Shown here in pieces: positions 9,003 through 17,559 of a stretch of 64,000 bases of DNA. Numbering within the stretch: the first letter of the stretch is position 1; the number at the start of each line of letters is the position of its first letter. The translations under genes and the position numbers were made by a program. The stretch is from Sphingomonas faeni (GTDB lineage: Bacteria > Pseudomonadota > Alphaproteobacteria > Sphingomonadales > Sphingomonadaceae), in assembly GCF_023195535.1 (NCBI RefSeq), contig NZ_JALPNF010000001.1, positions 186,001 to 250,000 on the forward strand. Reading direction: 5' to 3'. Under the pieces are notes generated by a model. That model ran no database searches. It was not told the origin of the DNA and saw only the letters and a list, made by a program, of their open reading frames with translations.

Positions 9003-10328
9003 ATGGCGATGCCGATACAGATGCAACGACCCGTCGAGGGCGCCGCGACACAGGGTCCGCCGGGGGGCAGTCCCAGTTACCGCTCCGCACTGACCCTGCT
9101 CGCCAGCCTGTTCTTCATGTGGGGCTTCATCACGGTCATCAACAACACGCTCCTGCCGCACCTGCGCAGCGTGTTCGACCTCAGCTACACGCAGACCACG
9201 CTGATCGAGAGCGTCTGGTTCATCGCCTATTTCTTCGCGTCGATCCCGTCCGCCAAGCTGATCGAGCGGGTCGGCTATCAGCGCGCGATGGTGTTCGGCC
9301 TCGGCCTGATGGCGGTCGGTGCGCTGATGATGGTGCCTGCCGCGCGCCTGCCGAGCTACGGCGTCACGTTGTTCGCGCTGTTCGTGATCGCGAGCGGCAT
9401 CACGCTGCTCCAGGTCGCCGCCAACCCGTATGTTGCCGTCGTCGGTCCGCCCGAGACCGCGTCGTCGCGATTGAACCTGGTCCAGGCGTTCAACTCGGCC
9501 GGTGCGACGCTCGCCCCCTTGTTCGGTGGCTATCTGATCCTCGGCCGCTCGACCGGGGGGACTGCGGCCGCCGGGTCGACCGCGGTACTGACGCCAGCCG
9601 AGCGGCTTGCCGACGCACAGTCGGTGGTGCTGCCGTATCTGATCGTCGCGGGCGTTCTGGTAGTGCTCGCGATCGTCATCGCGCGCTTCCCGCTGCCGGC
9701 GATGGGTGCAGCGACCCAGCGTTCGGCCAAGGCGGACCGGAAGGGGCTGTCGCTCTGGTCGCACCGCAACCTGGTGCTCGGCATCCCTGCGATCTTCATT
9801 TATCTGATAGCCGAGATCGGCGTCGCCAATCTGTTCATCAACTTCGTCAGCCAGCCGCAGATCGGTAATCTGACGCACGAACAGGCCTCGCATTACCTGT
9901 TCATCCTGTGGGGCGGGATGATGGTCGGCCGGCTGGTCGGCAGCGTCGTGATGCGGACGATCCCCGCCGAGCGCGTGCTGGCGGTGGCGAGCATCGGCGC
10001 ATTCGTCGTCATGCTGATCGCGACCTTCACCACCGGCCATGTCGCGATGTGGGCGCTGATCTCGGTCGGGCTGTTCCACTCGATCATGTTCCCGACGATC
10101 TTCACGCTCGGCATCCGCGGCCTGGGGCCACTGACCGAGGAAGGGTCGGGGCTGCTGATCATGGCGATCGCGGGCGGTGCGCTGGTGATCGTCCAGGGTT
10201 GGCTCGCCGACACCTACGGGTTGCAGATCTCGTTCCTGCTGACCGCGGCGTGCGAACTCTACATCCTGTTCTACGCGGTCTGGGGCTCGAAGGTCACTAA
10301 CGCCCTGCCGGATCAGGTTACCCGCTAG
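9003..10328 (+). CDS. FucP-family sugar:H+ symporter (MFS)
   Basis: Inner-membrane proton-coupled monosaccharide importer of 441 residues. The hydrophobic profile fits 12 helices, beginning with 'LTLLASLFFMWGFITVINN', the hallmark first helix of L-fucose permease homologues, followed by 'LLPHLRSVFDLSYTQ' and 'QVAANPYVAVVG'. GGAGGG lies about 10 bases before the ATG. Its partners (secreted arabinosidases, arabinose dehydrogenase) suggest L-arabinose as cargo, with galactose or fucose also possible; this is inference from context. It is divergent from the epimerase-dehydratase pair and followed by a palindromic repeat and then the oppositely oriented GntR gene. Confidence 0.88.
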   Translation: MAMPIQMQRPVEGAATQGPPGGSPSYRSALTLLASLFFMWGFITVINNTLLPHLRSVFDLSYTQTTLIESVWFIAYFFASIPSAKLIERVGYQRAMVFGLGLMAVGALMMVPAARLPSYGVTLFALFVIASGITLLQVAANPYVAVVGPPETASSRLNLVQAFNSAGATLAPLFGGYLILGRSTGGTAAAGSTAVLTPAERLADAQSVVLPYLIVAGVLVVLAIVIARFPLPAMGAATQRSAKADRKGLSLWSHRNLVLGIPAIFIYLIAEIGVANLFINFVSQPQIGNLTHEQASHYLFILWGGMMVGRLVGSVVMRTIPAERVLAVASIGAFVVMLIATFTTGHVAMWALISVGLFHSIMFPTIFTLGIRGLGPLTEEGSGLLIMAIAGGALVIVQGWLADTYGLQISFLLTAACELYILFYAVWGSKVTNALPDQVTR

Positions 10329-10335
10329 ACCATAT

Positions 10336-10457
10336 TCCTCCCCCGCCAGGGGGAGGTGGCGCCAAAGGCGACGGAGGGGGCGGACACGGAGCAGAGGTTT
10401 CCGCTCACCGCCCCCTCCGTCAGGCTGCGCCTGCCACCTCCCCCTGGCGGGGGAGGA
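10336..10457. repeat. Large GC-rich palindromic intergenic repeat, copy 1
   Basis: Two arms (10336-10383 and 10408-10457) are largely inverted complements: the left begins TCCTCCCCCGCCAGGGGGAG and the right ends with its complement. Arm ends are joined by a 24-base spacer. It fills the gap between convergent transporter and GntR genes and could also end transcription. A diverged copy is at 41818-41938. Confidence 0.8.
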
Positions 10458-10463
10458 TCATGA

Positions 10464-11249
10464 TCAGCGCGCCATCGCCAGTTTCGTATCTTCCAGCGCC
10501 AGGTCGACCAGCGTCCGCATCGCCGCGCTGGCGCCGTTCGCATCGCCCGCGGCGATCGCGTCGTAGACCAGCATGTGATCGGGAATCGGATTGCGGGGCA
10601 GGGCACGGGCGCGCTGCTTGAACTGCGTCGTCCAGTTGACCGCCGCACCGATGCTCGCGCTCAGCACGATGAGCGCATCGTTGCGCGTCGCGGTCAGCAC
10701 GGCGTCGTGAAACTCGCGATCCGCCGCGCGCCCGGCTTCGGTGGCCAGCGTATGCCGCCGCATCGCCGCCAGCGCATCCTTCATGATCTTCAGGTCGGTT
10801 CGTTCGCGCCGTTCCGCGGCAAGCGCCGCTGCGGCGGGCTCGACGATCGCGCGCAATTCGAACAGCCCGCGGACGAAGGTGATGTCGGGCTCGCCCGCAA
10901 ACGCCCAGGCGAGCACGTCGGGATCGAGCAGGTTCCACCGGCTGCGCGGCAGGACGCGCGTACCGATCTTCGGTCGACTTTCGACCAATCCCTTGGCGGT
11001 CAGGACCTGGACCGCCTCGCGATAGGCGCTGCGCGACACGTCGAGCGTTTTCGAGAACTCGACCTCGCCCGACAGCGTGTCGCCGGGTGCATACTCCCCC
11101 GACAATATCGCGGTGCCGAGCTTGTGCGCCACCGCACCGTGAAGGCGACGACCCGTGCCGCGCGGAACGCGGGCGACCGGCGCTTCATCGTCGTTGCCAC
11201 CCTCCACAGGATCCTCGATACGATCCCCGATACGATTGACGTCCGTCAT
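10464..11249 (-). CDS. GntR/FadR-family (FCD) transcriptional regulator of the pentose locus
   Basis: A 261-residue regulator with an N-terminal winged helix ('LGTAILSGEYAPGDTLSGE', 'DVSRSAYREAVQVLTAKGLV', 'SRPKIGTRVLPR') and an all-helical FCD ligand domain ('VRGLFELRAIVEPAAAALA', 'ADREFHDAVLTAT'). FCD domains usually bind sugar acids or other carboxylates. ATG at 11249 is preferred because GGGAGC lies 8 bases upstream; the frame extends to 11294. It is divergent from the KGSA dehydrogenase gene, and an operator-like site sits between them. With similar sites at 4430, 8920 and 20429, it probably represses the surrounding catabolic genes until an intermediate such as arabinonate or ketodeoxyarabinonate accumulates. 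The effector is inferred. Confidence 0.88.
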   Translation of the reverse strand: MTDVNRIGDRIEDPVEGGNDDEAPVARVPRGTGRRLHGAVAHKLGTAILSGEYAPGDTLSGEVEFSKTLDVSRSAYREAVQVLTAKGLVESRPKIGTRVLPRSRWNLLDPDVLAWAFAGEPDITFVRGLFELRAIVEPAAAALAAERRERTDLKIMKDALAAMRRHTLATEAGRAADREFHDAVLTATRNDALIVLSASIGAAVNWTTQFKQRARALPRNPIPDHMLVYDAIAAGDANGASAAMRTLVDLALEDTKLAMAR

Positions 11250-11331
11250 AACGCTTGCTCCCTGAACACGGCGTAACAGTCCCTGCGCGATCAAGGAACG
11301 ACAAAGATTGCCAAAGCCCGGCGCCGCTTAT

Positions 11332-11342
11332 ATGTCGGAGTA
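11332..11342. promoter_or_regulatory. FadR-type operator-like site before KGSA dehydrogenase
   Basis: ATGTCGGAGTA (complement TACTCCGACAT) ends only 15 bases before the ATG at 11358, next to the ribosome site GGGAGT. The complement matches the site at 20429 at 10 of 11 positions. It lies between the divergent GntR and dehydrogenase genes, consistent with autoregulation and repression. Confidence 0.5.
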
Positions 11343-11357
11343 TAGGGAGTGGATACT

Positions 11358-12908
11358 ATGTCAGACACAAGCACGAGCCAGACCGAGCGTTCGGCGTTTC
11401 GATCCATCGATGCCGCTACCGGCCTTGCGGTGGGTAATCCGATCGCGGTCCATGGTCCAGCCGAGGTCGAGGCCGCCTGCGTTGCCGCCGACACCGCCTT
11501 CGATGCGTATCGCGCGACCGGCAACGACGCGCGGGCCGATTTCCTCGAGCGGATCGGCGACGAGATCGTCGCGCTCGGCGACGACCTGATCGTCACCGCG
11601 ATGCGCGAAAGCGGCCTGCCGCGCGCGCGGCTCGAGGGCGAGCGCGGTCGCACCGTCGGCCAGTTGAAGCTGTTCGCGGGCGTCGTCCGTCGCGGCGGCT
11701 GGATGGGGCTGCGGATCGACCCCGCGCTCCCCGATCGCGCACCGCTGCCGCGTCCCGATCTGCGGCTGCGGATGATCCCGCTCGGCCCGGTCGCGGTGTT
11801 CGGCGCGAGCAATTTCCCGCTCGCCTTCTCGACCGCCGGTGGCGACACCGCATCGGCGCTGGCTGCCGGTTGCCCGGTCGTCGTCAAGGGTCACCCGGCG
11901 CATCCCGCGACCGGCGCGATGGTCGCCGGCGCGATCGATGCCGCGGTTGCCGCCTGTGGATTGCCGAAGGGCGTGTTCTCGCATCTGGTCGGTCCCGGCA
12001 ACGATCTCGGCAGCGCGCTGGTGCAGGATCCGCGCATCGCCGCGGTCGGCTTCACCGGATCGCGGGCAGGCGGCCTGGCGCTCGTCAAGCTGGCACAGGC
12101 CCGCGAAGTCCCGATCCCCGTCTACGCCGAGATGTCGAGCATCAACCCGGTCGTGCTGCTGCCCGAAGCCCTGAAGGCGCGCGGCGCGGCTCTCGGGACG
12201 GCGTTCGTCGGGTCGCTGACGATGGGTGCGGGGCAGTTCTGCACAAATCCCGGTCTCGTGCTCGCGGTTGAAGGCGAGGGGCTCGATGCGTTCGTGTCCG
12301 CTGCGGCAACGGCATTGCCCGAGGCTCCTTCCGCGACGATGCTCACCAGCGGCATCCATGCCGCCTACGAGCAGGGCATCGCCGCACTTGCCGGCCACGA
12401 CGCGGTGAACGAGATCGCGCGCGGCAAGGTCGGCGAAGGCGTCGCGCAGGGGCAGGCGGCGTTCTTCGAAACGACCGCCGCGCAGTTCCTGAGCGACAAG
12501 GCGCTGGGGCATGAAGTGTTCGGTGCGTCGTCGTTGCTGGTGCGCTGCACGAGCGAGGACGAGCTTCACGCCGTGCTGCGCGCTGCGGAGGGTCAGTTGA
12601 CCGCGACGATCCAGATGGATGCGGGCGATGCCGACATGGCGTCGCGGCTGATCCCGCTGCTCGAGCGCAAGGCCGGGCGGATCCTCGCGAACGGCTGGCC
12701 TACCGGTGTCGAGGTCGCGCATGCGATGGTGCATGGCGGTCCGTTCCCGGCGACCTCGGACGGCCGCACGACCTCGGTCGGCAGCCTCGCGATCGACCGG
12801 TTCCTGCGGCCGGTGTCGTACCAGAATCTGCTGCCCGAACTGCTGCCGGAAGTGCTGCGTGACGGCACGACGGCGCCGCGGCTGATCGACGGCGTTCCCG
12901 CCAACTAA
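11358..12908 (+). CDS. 2,5-dioxovalerate (alpha-ketoglutarate semialdehyde) dehydrogenase
   Basis: Oxidises alpha-ketoglutarate semialdehyde to 2-oxoglutarate with NAD(P)+, the last step of the oxidative pentose route. The 516-residue ALDH has the KGSADH-type sequence '[19 protein letters not shown]', 'GFTGSRAGG', general base Glu258 in 'YAEMSS' and catalytic Cys295 in 'GQFCTNPG'. ATG at 11358 is chosen because GGGAGT ends 7 bases upstream; GTG at 11349 overlaps that signal. It is the first gene of a plus-strand run continuing with AraD1 and the sugar dehydrogenase. A paralogue lies at 45329-46882. Some ALDHs of this group also take other aldehydes, but the pathway context is strong. Confidence 0.92.
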   Translation: MSDTSTSQTERSAFRSIDAATGLAVGNPIAVHGPAEVEAACVAADTAFDAYRATGNDARADFLERIGDEIVALGDDLIVTAMRESGLPRARLEGERGRTVGQLKLFAGVVRRGGWMGLRIDPALPDRAPLPRPDLRLRMIPLGPVAVFGASNFPLAFSTAGGDTASALAAGCPVVVKGHPAHPATGAMVAGAIDAAVAACGLPKGVFSHLVGPGNDLGSALVQDPRIAAVGFTGSRAGGLALVKLAQAREVPIPVYAEMSSINPVVLLPEALKARGAALGTAFVGSLTMGAGQFCTNPGLVLAVEGEGLDAFVSAAATALPEAPSATMLTSGIHAAYEQGIAALAGHDAVNEIARGKVGEGVAQGQAAFFETTAAQFLSDKALGHEVFGASSLLVRCTSEDELHAVLRAAEGQLTATIQMDAGDADMASRLIPLLERKAGRILANGWPTGVEVAHAMVHGGPFPATSDGRTTSVGSLAIDRFLRPVSYQNLLPELLPEVLRDGTTAPRLIDGVPAN

Positions 12909-12964
12909 TCGAAATATCGGGGGGGCGAACCGTAACAGCGGCGTCCCGACTAGGAGAGAGACTG

Positions 12965-13957
12965 ATGACTTTGCGCCTGTTGCAGCATGTTGGCGTCGAC
13001 GGCACGCGATCGGTGATCGCGGCCACTCATGAGGGGGCGGCGTTCGTTACCGGCGTAGACAGCGTCCGCGCGCTGGCCGAACGCGCGATCGAAGCCGGCA
13101 CCGATCTCGCCGGGGCGGTTTCGGCCTGCGGAGCGGGCGACAGCGTCGATATCGCCGCCGAACTCGCCGCGGGCCGCCTGACCTCGCCGATCGATCATGT
13201 CGATCCCGCGCACCTGATCATGACCGGCACCGGCCTGACGCATCTCGGCTCGGCCGAGGGCCGCGACAAGATGCACCGCGCCGCCGCGGATGCCGAGAAG
13301 CAGACCGATTCGATGCGGATGTTCCTCGAAGGCGTCGAGGGCGGCAAGCCTGCCGCGGGGACGCGCGGGCAGCAGCCCGAATGGTTCTACAAGGGCGATG
13401 GCTCGGGTCTCGTCGCACCCGGTGCTGCGCTGACGATGCCCGACTTCGCCGAGGATGGCGGCGAGGAGCCCGAGCTTGCCGGGATCTACCTGATCGGTCC
13501 CGACGGCACGCCGTTCCGCCTGGGCCTCTGCCTCGCCAACGAGTTCAGCGACCACGTCACCGAACGCCACAATTACCTGTGGCTCGCGCATTCGAAGCTG
13601 CGCCAGGCGTCGCTCGGGCCCGAACTGCTGGTCGGCACGCCGCCCGAGCATATCGAGGGTGCGAGCCGCATTCACCGCGACGGCGCATTGCTGTGGGAAA
13701 AGCCGTTCCTGTCGGGCGAGGCGAACATGTCGCACAGCATCGCCAACCTCGAGGCGCATCATTTCAAATATGATCTGTTCCGCCGTCCGGGCGACGTGCA
13801 CGTCCATTTCTTCGGCACCGCGACGCTGTCGTTCGCCGATGGCGTGACGACGCGCGAAGGCGACGTGTTCGAGATCGAGGCCGCACCGTTCACGCTGCCG
13901 TTGCGCAACACGCTGACCAAGGCCGCACCGCAGCCCGTCGTCGTGAAGGCACTCTGA
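12965..13957 (+). CDS. araD1: AraD1/GguC-type FAH-fold protein, probable 2-keto-3-deoxy-L-arabinonate dehydratase
   Basis: A 330-residue protein of the fumarylacetoacetate-hydrolase superfamily. The FAH metal site is suggested by 'EEPELAGIYLIG' (E-x-E) and 'LCLANEFSDHVTE' (Asp), and a conserved core 'PEWFYKGDGS' is present. In oxidative pentose catabolism FAH-fold enzymes (XylX type) dehydrate the 2-keto-3-deoxypentonate to alpha-ketoglutarate semialdehyde, and that role fits exactly here, directly between KGSA dehydrogenase and sugar dehydrogenase. It is not homologous to the DHDPS-type AraD of Azospirillum. AGGAGAGAG precedes the ATG; only 2 bases separate it from the next gene. Aldolase or hydrolase chemistry on a related keto acid is the main alternative. 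Confidence 0.8.
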   Translation: MTLRLLQHVGVDGTRSVIAATHEGAAFVTGVDSVRALAERAIEAGTDLAGAVSACGAGDSVDIAAELAAGRLTSPIDHVDPAHLIMTGTGLTHLGSAEGRDKMHRAAADAEKQTDSMRMFLEGVEGGKPAAGTRGQQPEWFYKGDGSGLVAPGAALTMPDFAEDGGEEPELAGIYLIGPDGTPFRLGLCLANEFSDHVTERHNYLWLAHSKLRQASLGPELLVGTPPEHIEGASRIHRDGALLWEKPFLSGEANMSHSIANLEAHHFKYDLFRRPGDVHVHFFGTATLSFADGVTTREGDVFEIEAAPFTLPLRNTLTKAAPQPVVVKAL

Positions 13958-13959
13958 GC

Positions 13960-14886
13960 ATGGCCGCTATCAAGATCGCCGTCGTCGGAATGGGCAAGAT
14001 CGCGCGCGACCAGCATCTCCCCTCGATCGCCGGTAATCCAGACTTCGAGTTCGTCGCCAGCGTCAGCCCGCGCGATCCGGGCGTCGAGGGTGTCGCCAAC
14101 TTCAAGTCGCTGGAGTCGCTCCTCGCCGATGGCCCGGCGATCGACGCGATCGCGCTCTGCACCCCGCCGCAGGTGCGCTACGAGCTGGCGTCGATGGCGC
14201 TCGCCAAGCGCGTGCACGTCTTCCTCGAAAAGCCGCCCGGCGCGACGCTCGCCGAAGTCGATGCGCTCGAAGCCCAGGCTGCCGAGACGGGAACGACGCT
14301 GTTCGCCGGCTGGCATTCGCGGTTCGCTGCCGGTGTCGCGCCGGCCAAGGCGTGGCTCGCCGACCGGCAGATCCAGCGCGTGTCGATCGTCTGGCGCGAG
14401 GATGTCCGCGTCTGGCATCCGGGGCAGGCGTGGATCTGGGAGCCGGGTGGGCTCGGCGTGTTCGATCCGGGGATCAACGCGCTGTCGATCGCGACCGAGA
14501 TCCTGCCGCAGCCCTTCTTCCTGACCGCCGCGACGCTGTCGACGCCCGCCAACCGCGCCGCGCCCATTGCTGCCGACCTGACCTTCCGCAGTGCCGCGGG
14601 CACGCCGATCACGATGGATCTCGACTGGCGCCAGACCGGTCCGCAGAGCTGGGACATCACCGTCGAGACCGATGCCGGCACGCTCAGCCTCGCCAAGGGC
14701 GGCGCGGTGCTCACTTTGCCGAGCGGCACGGTTCATAACGACGACGAGGAATATCCCGGCCTCTACACCCGCTTCGCCGCGCTGATCCGCGGTGGCCGAA
14801 GCGAAGTCGACACGACCCCGTTCACACTCGTCGCCGACGCATTCCTGCGCGGCACCCGCAAATCCGTGGAGGCTTTCGATGATTGA
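13960..14886 (+). CDS. L-arabinose / D-galactose 1-dehydrogenase (Gfo/Idh/MocA family)
   Basis: Oxidises L-arabinose (and probably D-galactose) at C1 to the lactone with NAD(P)+, the entry step of the non-phosphorylative route. The 308-residue protein resembles Azospirillum L-arabinose 1-dehydrogenase along its length: Rossmann start 'VVGMGKIARDQHLP', 'LEKPPGATLAEVDALEAQA' (catalytic Lys of the EKP motif), 'WHPGQAWIWEPGGLGVFDPG' and 'INALSIATEILP'. It starts 2 bases after AraD1 and its stop overlaps the start of GH51 (ATGATTGA), so translation is coupled. No lactonase gene is present in the window; lactone opening must occur spontaneously or be encoded elsewhere. Confidence 0.88.
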   Translation: MAAIKIAVVGMGKIARDQHLPSIAGNPDFEFVASVSPRDPGVEGVANFKSLESLLADGPAIDAIALCTPPQVRYELASMALAKRVHVFLEKPPGATLAEVDALEAQAAETGTTLFAGWHSRFAAGVAPAKAWLADRQIQRVSIVWREDVRVWHPGQAWIWEPGGLGVFDPGINALSIATEILPQPFFLTAATLSTPANRAAPIAADLTFRSAAGTPITMDLDWRQTGPQSWDITVETDAGTLSLAKGGAVLTLPSGTVHNDDEEYPGLYTRFAALIRGGRSEVDTTPFTLVADAFLRGTRKSVEAFDD

Positions 14887-16468
14887 GGCAAAAATGACCC
14901 GCACGCTGAAGGGCCTCGCCGCCGCGCTCCTGCTGTCGACCGCCGGCATCGGCGCCGCACAGACCGACGCGCCCGGCACCGCGCCCACTTCGGCTGGGGC
15001 GACCGTGACGGTCCACGCCGACACGCCCGGCCCGACCTATGATCGCCGCATCTTCACGCAGTTCGCAGAGCATCTCGGCACCGGCATCTATGGCGGGCTC
15101 TGGGTCGGCGAAAAGTCGAAGATCCCCAACGTCCGCGGCTTCCGCACCGACGTCGTCACCGCGCTGCGCGGCATCGGCGTGCCGGTCGTGCGCTGGCCCG
15201 GCGGCTGCTTCGCCGACGAATATCACTGGCGCGAGGGGATCGGTCCCAAGGCCAAGCGCCCGGTCAAGATCAACACGCATTGGGGCGGCGTGACCGAGCC
15301 CAACACGGTCGGCACGCACGAGTTCATGGACCTCGCCGGACAGCTCGGCGCCGAGGCCTATATCGCCGGCAACGTCGGCAACGGCACGCCGCAGGAAATG
15401 GCGGAATGGGTCGAATACATGACCTCGCCCTCGGGAACGCTGGCCGACGAACGCGCCAAGAACGGCCACAAGGCGCCGTGGACCGTCCCGTATTTCGGCG
15501 TCGGCAACGAGCTGTGGGGCTGTGGCGGCAACATGCGCGCGGAATATGCCGCCGACGTGACGCGGCGCTACGCCACCTTCATCAAGGCGCCCAAGGACAC
15601 GCGCGTGATGAAGATCGCGAGCGGCGCCAACGTCGACGACTATCACTGGACCGAGACGATGGCGCGCGAGCTGGTCGGCAAGGTCGATGCGCTGTCGCTG
15701 CATTACTACACCGTCCCCGGCGGCTGGCCGCCCCGCGCGTCGGCGACCGTGTTCGACGAGCGTGGCTGGGCCGAGACGCTGTCCGAGACGCTGCGGATGG
15801 ACGAGCTGATCACCAAGCATTCGGCGATCATGGACAAGGTCGATCCGAAGAAGACGATGTGGCTCGCGGTCGACGAATGGGGCACGTGGTATGCCGGCGA
15901 TCCGGGCACCAACCCCGGTTTCCTGCGCCAGCAGAACACGCTGCGCGACGCGCTGGTGACGGCGATCAACCTCAACATCTTCGCCAAGCATGCCGACCGC
16001 GTGAAGATGACCGCGATCGCGCAGATGGTGAACGTGCTGCAGGCGATGATCCTGACCGACGGCAGCAAGATGGTGCTGACGCCGACCTATCACGTGTTCG
16101 CGATGTACAAGCCGTACATGGACGGCACGGTGCTGCCGATCGACATCAAGTCGCCCTGGTACAACAAGGACCAGTGGACGATGCCATCGGTCAGCGCCTC
16201 GGCAGTACGCGGCAAGGACGGCGTGGTGCGGATCGCGCTCTCGAACCTCGATCCGAACAAGCCGACGAGTGTCTCCGCGGCGCTGCCGGGCGTGACCGCG
16301 CAAACCGTCACCGGGCAGGTGCTGACCGCACCGACGATGACCGCGCTCAACACGTTCGAGGCGCCCAATGCGGTCGCACCGACGGCGTTCAACGGTGCCA
16401 GCCTCAGCGGCGGCACCTTGTCGGTGACGCTGCCGCCGATGTCGGTGGTGATGCTCGAACTGAAATGA
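14879..16468 (+). CDS. GH51 alpha-L-arabinofuranosidase, exported
   Basis: Releases terminal L-arabinofuranose from arabinan, arabinoxylan or oligosaccharides. The 529-residue protein shows the GH51 acid/base Glu211 in 'GVGNELWGCGG' and nucleophile Glu333 in 'VDEWGTWY', plus 'VVRWPGGCFADEYHWREG' of the substrate pocket and a C-terminal beta-sandwich. The N-terminal 'LKGLAAALLLSTAGIGAAQ' is a signal peptide, so it acts in the periplasm. ATG at 14879 overlaps the previous stop and has GGAGG 6 bases upstream; ATG at 14894 is an equally usable alternative. It begins the hydrolase part of the operon, ahead of two GH43 and one GH27 genes. Confidence 0.94.
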   Translation: MIEAKMTRTLKGLAAALLLSTAGIGAAQTDAPGTAPTSAGATVTVHADTPGPTYDRRIFTQFAEHLGTGIYGGLWVGEKSKIPNVRGFRTDVVTALRGIGVPVVRWPGGCFADEYHWREGIGPKAKRPVKINTHWGGVTEPNTVGTHEFMDLAGQLGAEAYIAGNVGNGTPQEMAEWVEYMTSPSGTLADERAKNGHKAPWTVPYFGVGNELWGCGGNMRAEYAADVTRRYATFIKAPKDTRVMKIASGANVDDYHWTETMARELVGKVDALSLHYYTVPGGWPPRASATVFDERGWAETLSETLRMDELITKHSAIMDKVDPKKTMWLAVDEWGTWYAGDPGTNPGFLRQQNTLRDALVTAINLNIFAKHADRVKMTAIAQMVNVLQAMILTDGSKMVLTPTYHVFAMYKPYMDGTVLPIDIKSPWYNKDQWTMPSVSASAVRGKDGVVRIALSNLDPNKPTSVSAALPGVTAQTVTGQVLTAPTMTALNTFEAPNAVAPTAFNGASLSGGTLSVTLPPMSVVMLELK

Positions 16469-16519
16469 CCGTGACGCCCGCCGGAGCAACCGGCGGGCGC
16501 ACAGACCGGGAGAGAGACG

Positions 16520-17557
16520 ATGGCCGCACCGAGATGGGCGACCGGACTGATCGCGCTTACGCTCGCGACGAGCGTGACGGCGCAAACCGCGGAGGCACCG
16601 CCGACACGCGGGGCACTCAACGCCAGCCTGACGGGAGACATCGCGCCGGTGCATGATCCGGTGATGATCCGCGCGGGGAACACCTATTACGTCTACGGCA
16701 CCGGGCTCGACGGCCAGATGCTGAGCGCCCGGACGTCGCCCGATCTGGTCCACTGGACCGCGGGCACGCCGCCGCTGTCGCGCCTGCCCGACTGGGCGAC
16801 CAAGGCGGTGCCGGGGACCAAGGGGATGTGGGCGCCCGACATTTCGCGCGGCACCGATGGTCGCTACCGGCTCTATTACTCGGTCTCGACGTTCGGCTCG
16901 AACCGCTCGGCGATCGGCCTTGCGACCAGCCCGACGCTCGATCCCAAGGCACCCGGCTATGGCTGGCGCGACGAGGGGCTGGTGGTGATGTCCACGGCCA
17001 AGGACGATTTCAACGCGATCGATCCCAACCACGTCGTCGATGCGCAGGGCCGCGAATGGCTGTCGCTCGGCAGCTTCTGGACCGGCATCAAGCTGTTCGC
17101 GCTGAACCCCAAGACCGGCAAGCTTCTCGATCCGGCCGCGAAACCATACGCGATCGCCCGCCGTCCCGCACCCGCCGGCGGCCCCGCGCCGGTCGAGGCG
17201 CCGTTCATCATCGGCCATGGTGGCTATTACTGGCTGCTCGCGAGCTACGACTATTGCTGCAAGGGCGTGAACAGCACCTATTACACCGTCGTCGGCCGAT
17301 CGAAGGCGATCACCGGACCGTATCTCGGCAAGGACGGCAGCGCGATGATGCAGGGCTGGGGCACGATCTTCCTGCGTGCCGATCTTCAGGAGCAGCAGCG
17401 CTTTCGCGGGCCCGGCCATCCCGGCGTGATGCACGACACCGACGGCAAGGATTACGTCGTCTACCACGCGTACGACCGGACCAAGAATGGCGCGCCGACA
17501 CTGCGGATCGCGCCGATAAACTGGGGCGCCGATGGCTGGCCCGTAGCGGAGTATTGA
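16520..17557 (+). CDS. GH43 endo-alpha-1,5-L-arabinanase-like, exported
   Basis: A 345-residue five-bladed propeller enzyme. Catalytic acids are visible in 'PVHDPVMIRAGNTYYVYG' (Asp base), 'NAIDPNHVVDAQG' (Asp) and 'PVEAPFIIGHGGYYWLLAS' (Glu acid); the segment 'YDYCCKGVNSTYY' is typical of endo-arabinanases. A signal peptide covers residues 1-21 ('LIALTLATSVTAQ'). GGGAGAGAGACG stands before the ATG. It is expected to cut the alpha-1,5-arabinan backbone in the periplasm or outside, supplying oligomers to the GH51 and exo-acting GH43 enzymes beside it. Only 2 bases separate its stop from the next start. Confidence 0.9.
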   Translation: MAAPRWATGLIALTLATSVTAQTAEAPPTRGALNASLTGDIAPVHDPVMIRAGNTYYVYGTGLDGQMLSARTSPDLVHWTAGTPPLSRLPDWATKAVPGTKGMWAPDISRGTDGRYRLYYSVSTFGSNRSAIGLATSPTLDPKAPGYGWRDEGLVVMSTAKDDFNAIDPNHVVDAQGREWLSLGSFWTGIKLFALNPKTGKLLDPAAKPYAIARRPAPAGGPAPVEAPFIIGHGGYYWLLASYDYCCKGVNSTYYTVVGRSKAITGPYLGKDGSAMMQGWGTIFLRADLQEQQRFRGPGHPGVMHDTDGKDYVVYHAYDRTKNGAPTLRIAPINWGADGWPVAEY

Positions 17558-17559
17558 CG

